From positions 1 to 64,000 of the forward strand of contig JASAOM010001034.1 of the NCBI GenBank assembly GCA_030849085.1: 64,000 bases of DNA. The letters are read 5' to 3'. This document shows, piece by piece, positions 19,209-31,200 of this stretch. The notes below the pieces were generated by a model, which was not told where the DNA came from, made no database searches, and worked only from the letters and a program-made list of their open reading frames with translations. Position 1 is the first letter of the stretch. The number at the start of each line of letters is the position of its first letter. Source of the DNA: Borovskyia barvae. Its lineage: Eukaryota > Euglenozoa > Kinetoplastea > Trypanosomatida > Trypanosomatidae. The position numbers and the translations under genes are program-made.

Positions 19209-20523
19209 GAACAATTTCCTTCACAAAAGGTGCGAACGACAGAGATAAAAAGGGGGCGGAAGGGGGGAAGGAGAAGGGAAGATGGCGAGGCAGGTGAAGA
19301 AAGCAGACACTGATGCTAGAGGAGAAAGAGACTTACTTCTACAGTGATGATGTTTATGAAAGAAGAAACTTCATATGGGTCGTGCAAAGCCCCCGGAAAG
19401 GAATCCTTGAAGAGCAGAACACAGAGGCGAAAAAATGCGGAGATAAGAGCGAACAGTAGAGAAAGAGATAATAAGCAGAGAGAGAGAGAACAATTTGCGC
19501 AACTGCCCATGTTCTAAAGGGTCTTCACGCGTACCAGTTGTCATCCATCACCGTTCCATCATTCCATCTAGCACGCGAAACGCAATTCCACTCAACTGGA
19601 CTACCTTGATGAAGTACGGTTGCGTTGCGTCTGCGATCGGCTGCGGAGCTCGCCCTGTAAAGATGAATGAAGCAGTGCGACTGCAGAGAGAACGGACTCC
19701 TTCTCTCCCCGTCCTGCTGCCGTCCATCTCGCCTTGTCTGTGGAGCCTGCCAAGGACGAGAGAAAAATGATGGAAGTAGAAGAGAGAGAGCAAACAGAAG
19801 CTGTGCGAAAAGAATCAAAGAGCGGGTCATCGAGGATTGTCTTTGCGGTATCATTTTCGTCTCCTCTCTCCCCCTTTCCTTCTTCCCTCCTTTCTGCATG
19901 CTTCCAAACCAATACGCTGCTAAACAACTTTTTTCTCCTATACTGGCAACGCCTCCAGATATAGTATGCTTAGACATACATATATATATATATATATCAA
20001 AAAACCAATGTGGCTCAACCTTTCAACTGCGATACAAGGGAAAAGCAACGCGGTAAGTTGGTGCCGCACCGCTGCCGCCTCCACCCAGCCCTGCTGCCAA
20101 CGCATGTCCACGACACATTGTGGCCCCTTCCTCTTCTTTCATGATATCTATGGCCTTTCAGAGGAAAATGCGGCTTCAGCGGCCGTTCCTTTTTCGAGTT
20201 TAGAGTTGACCTTCCTAAGCTACGGCTTGCGAATCCGCGAGAGTACTTGACAAAATCCGGGAGAGAAAAGAAAAGTGGGTGACAGCAAGGTTAGAGGCGC
20301 ACAGGGCCTCACCGCAGCCCCCGTTTCCCTCCCCAAAACAACAAAAAAGGAGAAGGTATTTCCTGCTTTTCACGTCCCCCCCCCCTCTTCTTCTTTGCCC
20401 ATCACCCTTCTCACAATATCCCCTTTTGCCTTCTAGACCCATGCCCCTCGCCCCCCAATTTCCGCCGAAAGGACTTCGCTCCGAACGTATGGAGGAGAAG
20501 AGAGAGAGAAAGTGAGTCAGACT
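19209..20523. other. Intergenic region with AT tract
   Basis: About 1.3 kb. A TA microsatellite lies at 19979-19997. A purine-rich stretch at 19240-19290 (pyrimidine on the coding strand) precedes the CobW-like start, with a candidate acceptor AG at 19220-19219. 20340-20450 is pyrimidine-rich on the plus strand. A short plus-strand segment at 20149-20184 resembles part of CAF1 at the peptide level and is discussed as a finding. No gene is supported. Confidence 0.55.
19979..19997. repeat. TA dinucleotide microsatellite
   Basis: A simple TA repeat in intergenic DNA, comparable to those near 1971, 40440, 54398, 60947, 61377 and 63223. Confidence 0.85.
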
Positions 20524-20835
20524 TTAGTACGGATTTTCGCGGTCCTCATCGTTACGGCGGAAGCGGTACGGACGGTAATTAAGGTTGTTCTCTACCAACA
20601 TGAGGTTGCGGTTGCGCTGAGAGTACCATGTCATGATTTGGTACATCGGCGTCCACCACGGCAGATACCACGGTCTCAGCCAGTTCTCCTTTATGTGCAA
20701 CCACTTGTCCACCACATACTGACGCTCGACGTAGACCGAGAGAAACTTCAAGTTAGGACGGAAGTGATCAACGGGGTTCGACCAGAAGTCACCTGTCTCC
20801 TCCATCACCACAGCAGGCGCGCTTTCTACGGACAT
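20524..20835 (-). CDS. Conserved small aromatic-rich protein, function unknown
   Basis: A 103-residue protein with ATG start and a clear stop, in the interval between the CobW-like and CAF1 genes. Its composition is not that of leader or UTR DNA: it is rich in Trp, Tyr, Asn and Arg (for example the stretch WLRPWYLPWWTP around 51-62) with a charged C-terminus ending near residues RNDEDRENPY. There is no signal peptide or clear transmembrane helix. Small, aromatic and basic proteins of this type are common among kinetoplastid-specific subunits of mitochondrial respiratory complexes, ATP synthase and mitoribosomes. That is an inference from composition only; I do not recognise the family. Confidence 0.7.
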   Translation of the reverse strand: MSVESAPAVVMEETGDFWSNPVDHFRPNLKFLSVYVERQYVVDKWLHIKENWLRPWYLPWWTPMYQIMTWYSQRNRNLMLVENNLNYRPYRFRRNDEDRENPY

Positions 20836-22364
20836 TTGCCGGCCCCACCTGTCTTTTTTGCTTTTCCTATGTCTTCGCGCTTGTTCGCCACTACTTCCTC
20901 TTTCTCTCTCAGCGGAGACCCTTTGATATAGGGAGGATAGTGAACGAGGAGATGATCAAGAGACTGAGCGAGGGATATAAATTGGGGTTTCAATTGTACA
21001 GGCAGTGCAAAGATCCGCCGTTACCTCCAAAATGGGTTGGAGAAGAAAGGAAAGGGGGAAGGGAGAGAGACGGGCGTAGAGCGTGTTTCGAGAAGAGGGA
21101 GAAGAGAAAAAATAAGGAAAGAATTGATAGTGTGGAATGGAGACATAAACACAGGTGCGAGGTACTGAAGGAGTGCAACAAAGTCCCGTGGAGCGAGCTA
21201 ACTGTACGCGTCGCTCCTCATCAGACCTTCCAAACACGATTGGAGGAGGACACCAGCGACGTGGGCAAGCAAAGGCTCATTGAGCAGGGCAGATGGTTGA
21301 GAGGTATGCGCCAACCCCGGTGCGGATGGGCTGAGAAGTGGCTGTACATCCCGACGAACAACGAACTAGATCTTATTTCGTAAATATCGGCAGGCAACAT
21401 AACGAAATGTGCGACGCATGAAGCCATAAGGTAGTCGTCCGCGTCGCTATCCACACTGCATCAGCTTTCTTGAAGGCGGAAGGTGGGAGAGAAGGGAATG
21501 GAAGACCAAGGACTTGCGAGCATGCGATAGAGCTTCTTTCCTTGTTGAAAAAGCAATTCAAAACGGTCATCCACCTCGAGTAGAACTTGAGATGACTCTC
21601 TTGCCGACGTAGTTGCCTCTTGGTTATCCACCTCTTCTTCTTTTTTGATGGTGTATTCACTTTTGTCACACAGAAAAAGTGAGAGAGAGAGAGAGAGAGA
21701 GCTACATATGGGGCGGGGGCGGAGAAGAAGGCAACCTCTCCTAAGCGCTGAAGGGAGAGCGCATTATCACCCAAATGCGAAAGTCCATCCATTGCTCCTC
21801 AGTCTCTATCCTTCCTGCTCAAGCTCTGGAAAACTCCCGGAGAAAGAGAGCACGACATGCAGTTCTTTTCGTTTCTTCGGCCAACCAGACCGCCTCCTTC
21901 AGGATTTCAGCATCCGCACCACACACACACACACAGAGAGAAAAAAAATGAATAATGGTGAGGTGAGGAAGCCAAACCAACAAAGACTCTGACAAATGGC
22001 ACACCACCAGCAACGCAGCATTGACGAAAAACTACAACCCATACATCTGACGATACACCAACGGTATTTGCTGTAGGGAAATGTATGTGTATTATCAGAT
22101 CACCATCCCACAACGAGGGAGAGGGAGAGGGAGAAGGGGGGGGAAGAGGAAATGAGGAGGGTATCAGCATCCGACCCCCCCTCCCCCCAAGAACAATCGC
22201 CACACACAAAAAAAGAGAGAGAAACTTTTAGACAAAAAAAGGAGGAAGACAAAGGCACATAAAAAATCAAACGTGGTGGGGAGAAGAGAATGAAAAAAGG
22301 GGAGGTGCACCCGAGATGCCGCTCCACAGGGTTATCACGTTCTTTCTCTTTCTCTCTCTCTCTG
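20836..22364. other. Intergenic region, 3' UTR of CAF1 and leader of the small gene
   Basis: About 1.5 kb. It contains a GA repeat at 21680-21701, a CA tract near 21917-21932 and GAGGGA-type purine repeats around 22116-22160. 21180-21360 is more GC-balanced than its surroundings and open in both directions for about 80 codons, but shows no family motif. No gene is called. Confidence 0.5.
21680..21701. repeat. GA dinucleotide microsatellite
   Basis: Eleven GA units on the plus strand, reading as CT on the coding strand, in the region downstream of CAF1. Confidence 0.85.
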
Positions 22365-23375
22365 TTACGATCGTCGAACGCTTGTGGCGACCGGAGAGGC
22401 TGGAAAGCCACCGCTTGAGCCGTTCCCATATCCTAACGGACTGGCGAACCCGTGCGAATTGCTATTGACCTGCGCCATGGACTGCCCACTGCTCGGCGTG
22501 GCGGAAGAGGCTGCATCTTCGCTCAGCCCGTACAGCACACCATTGTGCGTCACCGGGGCCGTGCTGTTGAAGCTCTCTCGCAGGAGCTTGAAGTAGCAGT
22601 GTCCTGTAAGGAGGGAGTCACTGCCGGATTGGTGGGCTGTGCCGAAACGGCGAACTTTCAAGCTCTCGGATAAGTAGTCTAGCCCAAAGGAATGGGAGAC
22701 CTCGGTGAAGCGGAGAAGATACTTGAGATCGAACACGCAGGGGAAGAGGGCGTGAAATGTCTGCAGAAACTCCTCCTCCTTCTCTGGAAGATCCTTATTA
22801 CACACCACTTTCGTTAGATACCCAAAGTCATACCCAGCATGAAAGGCTAACCAGCGCACATCTGCGTTAAGCACCAATCCACTGGATATGAGGAGTTCTG
22901 CGAAGTGCGTCACTTCGATGCCGTAGTCGTTGAAGTAGTCGAAGTTAATGCCACCGTGCCGAAGCAGCTCAATGCTATCCTGTGCGTACACATCTTCTTT
23001 GATACTGAACCGAAAGTTAAACTGCCAAGTGGAACAGTGCTCAGGAACCTCGCCCTTTTCATTGAGGAGAGAAATGCCTAGCTGGATAATTTTGAGCAGA
23101 TTTACGTTGCACCGCAACGTCTGGTAGTAAAACTCATGCGTCGTTTTGAAGCTCCCCACCGGCTTCGCCACCACCCCTGGAAACTCCGTGTCCATGGCCA
23201 CATACGGGTAGTCCTTGATGAGCGATCGAATCATCGCGAACTCCTCCTCCATGTTGTCGGCCCAGACATCACGGATCATGGGTGACTTGCTAAGAGATGG
23301 GAGCCGACACTCCGGGTTCCAGGCAGGAGCGTTGGCGGTCATTGTATAGGGCTGTGGAGTGTACTTGGCCGCCAT
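22365..23375 (-). CDS. CAF1: CAF1/POP2 deadenylase, CCR4-NOT complex nuclease
   Basis: A 336-residue DEDD-type 3'-5' exonuclease that shortens poly(A) tails of mRNA within the CCR4-NOT complex. The ATG at 23375 (MAAKYTPQ) is chosen because the upstream extension starts at GTG and is Pro/Leu-rich leader. All catalytic residues are present: Asp62 and Glu64 in AMDTEFPG, Asp183 in HAGYDFGYL, and His248 with Asp253 in AHQSGSDS. The catalytic domain (about 33-270) matches eukaryotic CNOT7/POP2 throughout. The C-terminal 65 residues are Ser/Gly-rich and probably disordered. In T. brucei CAF1 is the main essential deadenylase. It is followed downstream by the small unknown gene and preceded by the CFAP47-like gene. 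Confidence 0.95.
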   Translation of the reverse strand: MAAKYTPQPYTMTANAPAWNPECRLPSLSKSPMIRDVWADNMEEEFAMIRSLIKDYPYVAMDTEFPGVVAKPVGSFKTTHEFYYQTLRCNVNLLKIIQLGISLLNEKGEVPEHCSTWQFNFRFSIKEDVYAQDSIELLRHGGINFDYFNDYGIEVTHFAELLISSGLVLNADVRWLAFHAGYDFGYLTKVVCNKDLPEKEEEFLQTFHALFPCVFDLKYLLRFTEVSHSFGLDYLSESLKVRRFGTAHQSGSDSLLTGHCYFKLLRESFNSTAPVTHNGVLYGLSEDAASSATPSSGQSMAQVNSNSHGFASPLGYGNGSSGGFPASPVATSVRRS

Positions 23376-23399
23376 CGTGGGCAAAAGAAAGAGAAGGAG

Positions 23400-23440
23400 C
23401 TGGTAACACCCCAAAGGGAAACGCAGAGGTGGAGGGGGAG
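23400..23440 (-). promoter_or_regulatory. Predicted spliced-leader acceptor of CAF1
   Basis: On the minus strand an AG at 23401-23400 lies 24 bases before the CAF1 ATG, after a C/T-rich tract at about 23410-23445. A second pyrimidine tract between the AG and the ATG makes the choice uncertain. Confidence 0.35.
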
Positions 23441-25065
23441 GGCAGAGGAGCACCGAAGTGCAGTGACAAACCTCAGCTGTTTGCTGGATTCACCCCACGC
23501 CAACGGGACGAGGTGCAGATCAAAGAAGGGATGCCCGGTGGGGGGGAAGGGAGTTCAACCACACGTAACGGACGCGCAAAACGCGTGCGATTACTGTGGA
23601 GACAAAGAGAAGAGCCACGAGGTTTTCGGCAGGGTAAGCGAAAGGGTTCGATGACTGAGCAAACGAGGCTGAAGAAGAAAAAGAGAGAAACAAACATACA
23701 AAAAAAGACGTCCAGTTACCACTGTTGGATCATCAGTGTGTTCCGCCAAACTCTTCAGAAAACCTCCAGGTAAAGCGATGCCCGGAAAGCACAACCGGGA
23801 AGGAAAGAAGCGAAATCTCTGGCTAGTACCTTCACCAAAGTGTGAGCTGCGGACGTCAGGGTGGAGAGGGAGAACTTGAAAAGGGGGGAGGCTGAGAGAT
23901 CGTAATCCAGTGATGAGAGAAACGAGGAAACGTAGAGAAAGTTCACGGATAAACAGGTCAGGGCATCCTTGCGAATGCGCAGAAAGCCGGTGAGGGGAAG
24001 GAGGCAGAGAGAATAAGGGGAGATGAAAGAAGAAAATAGTTTTATTGAGAGGGAGTACGGAGGAAGAGAAGGATGACGACATGCAGAGCAAAGGAGAGAA
24101 ACAGTTTCGTAACAAAGAAAAGGCACGAAAGCTCCTTCTCAGCCCTCCTAGACCTCCAGCATGTCGTACCCGCGATGCATGATATTGGCAAAAAAAAGTG
24201 AGATAGCGCATGCTGAAATACCCCACAACATTGACAAAGACTTCAACGATCATCACAGTGCGAAGCTTTTGCACGAAGAACGCTCCGTTGGCGGTGGAGG
24301 AGAGGGAGAGGGAGAGGGGAGCCGGAAAACATTCATTCGGTCGATCGAAAAGAGGGCGCCGCACACCCAAGCTCTACAAGTGCAGCCACATCCTGCCCGT
24401 CTGTCAGTGAGTGTTTTACCCTACCAGCCTTTCACCCCGACTCCCTTCTCCGCAGTCTGCCGTGTGAACCCCGAGGGAAAAGTTGAGATGACGGAAGTGA
24501 GCAGCAGCAGTGTCTAGTGGCAGACCTACGGTCCACCACGGAGTCTACCACGGCGGCAACCCAGAAATCGAATGAATCCCTTCGAACCGTTGTTGACATG
24601 TGTTTTGTTGTATCTGTGCACGTCACCGTTGGCATGTACAAGATTTTTAAAAAGATGGAGGGGAGAGAACATGTAACTCTATACAGTGGCTATTCTACAT
24701 AAGCCTGTGACCACACAGAGAAAAAGGGGGTACAGGCCGACGAGATAAATAAAAAAGAACAGGTCCGAGAAAAGGAAGTTCATGTCCCTTCGGGTGTGCC
24801 CACGCTGGCCTTTCGAACCTATTCCTATGAGAGGCAAAAGAGCGGGAAAGTGAGAGAGCAGACGAGTTGCCCTAAATACATCGCAGAGATGCTTTCCCAC
24901 GCCGTCGTGTTGACCGCACCATCACGCTTCGAATCCATGCGATACCGTGGAGACATTAAAAAGGGGAAAAAAGAAGAAGCAATCCAATGGGAAGAGCTAA
25001 ATGTATATATAGAACCACCTGCCGCGACAAAAGCGATACCTTCCTGGATTTATCAGCTTCGCGAT

Positions 25066-25086
25066 ACACACACACACACACACACC
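25066..25086. repeat. CA dinucleotide microsatellite
   Basis: An uninterrupted CA repeat in the region just downstream of the CFAP47-like gene on its coding strand. Confidence 0.85.
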
Positions 25087-25255
25087 ACCTCCAATACACA
25101 CAAACGCGACGTAAAACACGAAAAGGCAAAGGGGGAATGAACTGCAAAGCAGTGAAGAGCGAACGGTGCAAAGTGATGTATGGGCATTTCCAGAGCCACC
25201 AAAGAGATGAAGTGGCGATGCATGCGAACGAAGTTGAGCGACCTTCATCGCAGAA

Positions 25256-28200
25256 TCAATTTGCTGCCCGAAGTTGTCGACCGAACTTGCCTAGCACTCG
25301 GAACGACCATTGCATGTCGTCCGTGTCCACTACGAGGGTTCCTTCCACTTGGGGGATACGTGATGATGGATGCACGGTAATTTGAATCGACGTCGCTGTG
25401 GAGGCACCCCGTTGACCAGGCACAAAAGGCAGGAGTACGCCATGGGCCGGGGACACCGTGAAGTCCTTGGAGCTATCCGCCGTGAAATACGCGAAAAAGG
25501 TTGAGCGATAGGGAAATACGTTGTAGAGGTCGAAGACGGCCGACGTCGTTTCCTTGTATTCACCATGAAGGACGATTGTGTCATCTACTTGAGCGGGAGT
25601 GGACTCCATCTGAACTCGGTACTGCCACACCCCTCCCTCGGCGCTGCGTAGCACCACCCACCCAGACCCAATCAAGGGACGAAGTGGGGAATACTTGAGG
25701 TGCAGCTCGAAACCGTCCGGATATGGGCTTGGGGTAGTAACACTGCACGCGACGCTGGCAGACGCGGCAGCCGTGTATGACTGCTGCGAGTCGACCTCGA
25801 ACGTGACCGAGATTCCAGTGGCGAGATCAGGGGTGAAACCGGGGGCGTGCACGTACAGCTTTTCGCTGCACTGAGTGCGCGCAGCGCAGCGCAGTCGCAG
25901 AGGGGGTTGACTTTGGCGATACACGCAGTAACCCTCGATCGGGTATCTCCAGGTTACGTCGCACGCTTTGTCACCATGGCGCACGGCCGGACGCACCTGA
26001 ACCACAGCGTCGTGGCGCTTCACCAGTGACGGTGTAAACGCCACCACTAGTGAGACGGAAGCCCCAGCAGCCAAAACGCCGGTCGGCACAGTGCGCAGCG
26101 TGAACGCCTTTGTGTCCCCTATGAGCTGCACGTCAATGGCAGTTTCTTTTCGGAGCACATTGGTGAAAGGCAGCAGCATCGTGGTGCTCGCACCCACCCC
26201 GCAGGTGCAGCTGAGAGGATCTGCGTCCGTCGGCGCTGTACCCATGCCTGTGCATGCGTAGCGCCAGCATCCTAGTTCAGGATTACGCAGCGTGACCACC
26301 GCCGTCTGCTCCACACCCACAGTGCGTGGAGTGAATATGAGTTCGACGAGACTCTCAGATTGGGCGGGAAGCACTACTCGCGCGGGGCGCACGCCAAAGG
26401 ACACCGAATCTGTGGATTCCACAGTGAGCACCGAACTCACTCCGCTGCGATTGGGTAGATGCACCTGCATCACCTGCACTTGACCAAGTGGTGTGGGAGG
26501 GAACGGGAGTGGCTCTGGCTCGGCCTCCGTCACGATCATGTGTATTTCATACCAGAACTCACCCGCCACCTCGCTCACAAGTGACAAACGTCCGGTCGTC
26601 TCTCCGGCCTGTGTCGGCAGGAACAAAAGACTGTAGGTGGCCGACGCCTTGGGGCCCAGTTGGAAAGTGTTCGAACCGTAAAGTCCTACTCCATAACGAT
26701 GCACCTTAAATACGAGAGCGGTGTCGAGCGGATTCGTGACGCTCACGTCTGCCACCATCGATGTCCGCACGTTTGTGCGCAAGTCTACCACACCCTCCTT
26801 CTCCGGCGGTGCAACGTGGAGCTGGACCGCATACCAAACGTATCGCCCGTTCGGCGCGGTGAAAGTAACGCGGCCGGCGTACTCGCCACCCACGGTAGGC
26901 ATGATCTTGATCGCATAGCGGCGGCTCGATGCTCGCGGGATCACCAGCGAGGGCGACTCCCCTTCGCAGCACGTCAAATCGGTATTCACGAAGTACGTTG
27001 TATCCTGGCTGCAAATGTTCGACACCATCATATCAAGCACCTCTTGATCACGCGCACGACAGTCAAGTGTGAGAATGCCTTCCGACAGTGGGGGCTCTGC
27101 GGTGCCCTGGAGGCTGTACGTGTGCTTCTGACCGGTGGAAGTGTTCAGGAGCACCAGGGTCGCCGTATCGGGCTGCCCAGTCGTGATCCAGGCAGGAGCG
27201 TATTTGATAGTGTACTCCTTCGACCGTCCGCTGGGCACTCGCACGTCGTGCGGGCCGTTGAAATGAGCCGACCCTTCCAGCGAAGCCGTGAAAAGCCAAT
27301 CCTCCTCCGCTGAATGATTACATAGCGTGATCTGCTGAGCGATGATCTGCCGTGCCGGGCATATGAACTGCAACTCACGGCGATCTCCTCTCGGCACGCA
27401 CTCCCCAACGACTGGCAGTAGTCGCACGTCCACTTCCGAGATGAGCAGCGCGAACGTGCGGTATACGCCGACGCATTGCGGATGAAATGTAAAGTTCAGT
27501 GGCCATGTGGGGAGCTGGAGCGCGGGGGTGGTCATCACATTCGACTCAACGGAGAAGAATGGATTGGGGCCTTCCATGCGTTCATTTACGAAGTAAACAG
27601 CGTAGCGGGTACCAGGACCAAGCAGACGAGTGAGGTCTGTGCGTTGAGTGCTGTGAGCACGGTCCTCGTAGAGCTTCAGGCACCGCTCCAATGTTGAGTT
27701 GGTGCCCTTGACGTTTATGGTCGAATTGCATTTTTCTCCCAACTCTACGCGCAGCTCTAGGGTCGCTTCCGCTGGTTTGGGCCAGCCGCTTGTCGCCTCT
27801 ACGGCCCAGGTGAACTCCCCCTCTCTCTCCTCCCAGAACGTCAGCAACAGGCGATAGGTACCTCTGGAGAGCGGGGCAAAGCAGAAGGGAAGCCGGGTCG
27901 GCTCACCACGACGCAGTGAGAGGACATCTGTGGTGATGGAAAAGGGTGTATCGTTATGTTGACGCCAGTAGGACTCATCATCAGCGCTCATCCACGGTGA
28001 AGCGGTATCCGGCGCCGTTGCAGCGTCACCTTCCGCGGCCTTCGGGGGCACGCGCATCTGCGCAACCCGCAGGCTAACAACACAGTCTACCGGGAAGGGA
28101 TTCTTGATGAGTAGCTCGGACTGCAGACACTCGTACTGCGGCGTTTCCAAGTAAATCGTTTCGAGCGGTTCCATCGTGGGCGTGGCTTCGAGGTTGAACA

Positions 28201-31200
28201 CAAATGGAGCCCGCTCCACCGGGGGCACCTGTGGCGAACAGTCCACCAATACACATCGTCCCACGATGGGTCGTCGAGTGCGGGGCACAATCGACAGAGT
28301 CAGTTGGGTCGAACTTCGGGGGGCCACGGTCAATTTGTCTGCGTGTGCCCGAAATTGAGGTGCGTCCGGCAAGTAGACCGAATACTCCCGCGGCTCCGAT
28401 GACGCGTTCTCGATGGCGAGCGTCTCTGTCAAATTGGTGAGTGCGCGGCCGTGGAAGGGAACCGGTACTGCATTCGTAAACTTTGGCAGGTACAAAAAGA
28501 GGTGGGTGAGCAGGAGCACCAACTGTGTCGGTGGTAGCGTGGTGAACGCCATCGGGGACGGAAGGCCAGGGACACCGAGGGTGTGCAGCAGGTTGAGAAG
28601 CACGGTGGGGTACTGTTCATTGCTCATTGTCGCGCTCAACACGGTAGTTTCGCGGACGTGACGTGCAAACATGGGCACATACGTCAGTACCACTACTAGA
28701 AGAGCCTTTGCGTCTTGCAAATCCTCGAAGCGGCTGGGTGCAACAGCGGAGAGGCTCTTGTGAACTTCGGCTGCAGGGCTTCCTCCGAACGTGTTGACGC
28801 ATGCGGTAACCCACCGCAGAAGAAGCGACTCTTCCTCACTGTACACATCATTGCGACTTGACGAGCGCTGCGCAAGCACCGCTGATGCCCACCCGCGCAG
28901 AGAGGGCGGCACTGGCGTCGCAGATGTCAAGCGCACCTGCGATACATAGAATAAACGCAGGCACTCCCGCATTACCTCAACCCATGCCACAGAAGCCCGT
29001 CGGTTGAACAACACTTCCAGCTCATTTCCCTCGGCCCCCATTAAAAATTGCTCAGCACCAGTTGACTGGTGATCAGCAACGAGCTCCACAAAAGCATCGA
29101 AGGGCAGCAGGTAAGGTAGCTCAACTCCGCTCAGACACGCGCCACACGAGCGCAGGTACTGAAGAAGTGTGGAAAGGGAGCGCAGCTCCTTTGGCGGGGC
29201 GGCTTCGAGTGAGGTGGCTGGTGGCACAACCTCGGTCTCAGACGCGCGAGACCTTGAGCGCGTAGCGTTGCGCTCCGACACCGCGTCAACACGGCTGTGC
29301 GCGGGGGAAGCAGCAGTTCTAGCATCCCTCTGTTTATGCATCCTCGAAGGAGCACTCAGGGGCAACTCTCCCGCTTCTACACGTCGCGGCCGCTTGCCCG
29401 TAAACTGCTGAGTCATATCGCCGACAAGACCACCTCGGGTCGCCTGCATCGCTTCCACCAAATCCTGTACTGGCGTGCGACAGACAAACGCATTCCACCA
29501 CGCCGTCAGCCATGTCCTCTCCGCCTCGACATCCGCCCTCTCTCCAACCGCGTCGACAAGATCATAGGTGCGATCCCGCGATCCCCTAAACCCCGTAGGT
29601 ATCACGCAAACCACCGGAGTTTTCGACTCCGACTTTGAATCCATGTCGCCGGGGCATTGTTTCAGCGCGAGCGCACCGTCCTCAGCCGTCCCAGCGGTGG
29701 TGGTAATCTCAATGGAAGAAGTGCTACTCAGGTACGACAGAAACGCCTCCGTGGTGACGATGGAATTCATGGCGCTGCCGCAGATGGCGATGTCAATAAA
29801 GCCGCCCGCGTCTGTGTGAAGTCGAATCGACGAACGCACCGATATAGGAATCGGGCTGCAGAAGGTAAAGGTCACAGGTAACATCGCTCGTGACCCCGCG
29901 CCCATACCGTGACCATTAGGGAAGGACACCTCTAGCGGAGGCGCACAAGAGCCGCGATACTCAACACGCACGGCATCGTAGCCCTCGTTGTGCAGCAGCA
30001 CTGTCGTCTCGACAGCGATGCCGAGTGGAACAACGGGAAATACGAGCGATGATCGGTCGCAACGCACGCGCGGATCCGTGGCAGAAGCCGTGATAGTGCA
30101 CCGTGCACAGGCTGCGCCGTTGAGGCTTTCTGCCTCCTCCTCCGTCTTCAGCAGCACAAAGGTCTGCACTTTGCCAGAGCACGTTGGTAAATAGGTCACC
30201 GTGACGGGCTGTTCCTCACCCAATGCCAGCTGACCGCGATGGGGCTCCACGAGGAAGCAAGAGGCATCGCTGCCCATCTCGAGCCTCCACGCCACGATTT
30301 TGCGGCGCGGTGATCCTGGGTTCCCTCTCGCGTCCCCGCGCCGAATACATAGCATTCGTGGAGACGGGCGTTGGCCAACCACAACACCTGGGAACGAGAC
30401 AGCGTTTGCACTCAACACAACTGGAGGTGTCAAGGCGGTCGCCTCAACGGTGAACGGCGGCAGCGGGTGGACGTCATCAGCGCCAATCTGAAACCAGCGC
30501 ACGGAACAACTCTGCGAGGGAGCTGCGCGCTGTGGGTTGAAGGACAGGCTCAACGTGTATTCACCGTGAGGGGGCACCACAACTGTAGCCGCAGCGACCC
30601 CGCTCAATGGTTGACGATCAGAGAAATTGAAAGAGTGCAGCGAGCGAACGCGCGACATAAGACGGGAACGCCTTGTATCGCCCCCAGCGGTGCCGGGTAC
30701 CGGCACGACTACCGCGCTTTCTACGCCCTCCGAACTTTGCTCATCCTCCTCCATTACTGGTGAGTCTAAGTAAAAGGAGGCGCACGCCTCGAGATTGACG
30801 CGCACTGCAGCCGCGACGCTGTCGGTATTGCGCAGCGAGACGGAACGGGATTGAGGGCATCCTACAAACACGTGACCGAACTCAAGGTGTGATTCACCTT
30901 GCTCCTTGCCGTCGAGCTCGACTGAGAGTGGCGGTGCCACCACCGTCGCCTCCACGCGCGCTAGCAATGGACGACGCATTCCAGCAACGCTACATTCGAG
31001 TGTGTGGGATACCGGCCCCGCAACGGCGTGCTTTACACGCACGGTCAGCTCTTCCGTTTCACCGGCGCACACTCGCCCTTGCGACGGTGTCACCAAGAGC
31101 CACGCTGGCAATACACCCACAGAGAAGTATGCATTCGTTTTTCCTTTATTGGCCAGTGGCAGTGTGGCCACCGTGGGGACACCTGCCGCGATTCGGCCCA

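Larger units (their letters stand above)
23376..25255. other. Intergenic region between the CFAP47-like gene and CAF1
   Basis: About 1.9 kb, purine-rich on the plus strand, with a CA microsatellite at 25066-25086 and a GAGGGA-type repeat near 24298-24320. It should hold the 3' UTR of the giant upstream gene and the CAF1 leader. Open frames in it are low-complexity. No RNA gene was seen. Confidence 0.5.

Noticed and set aside
23376-23453. 26-codon upstream extension of CAF1
   Set aside because: Begins with GTG and encodes a Pro/Leu run from the pyrimidine tract.
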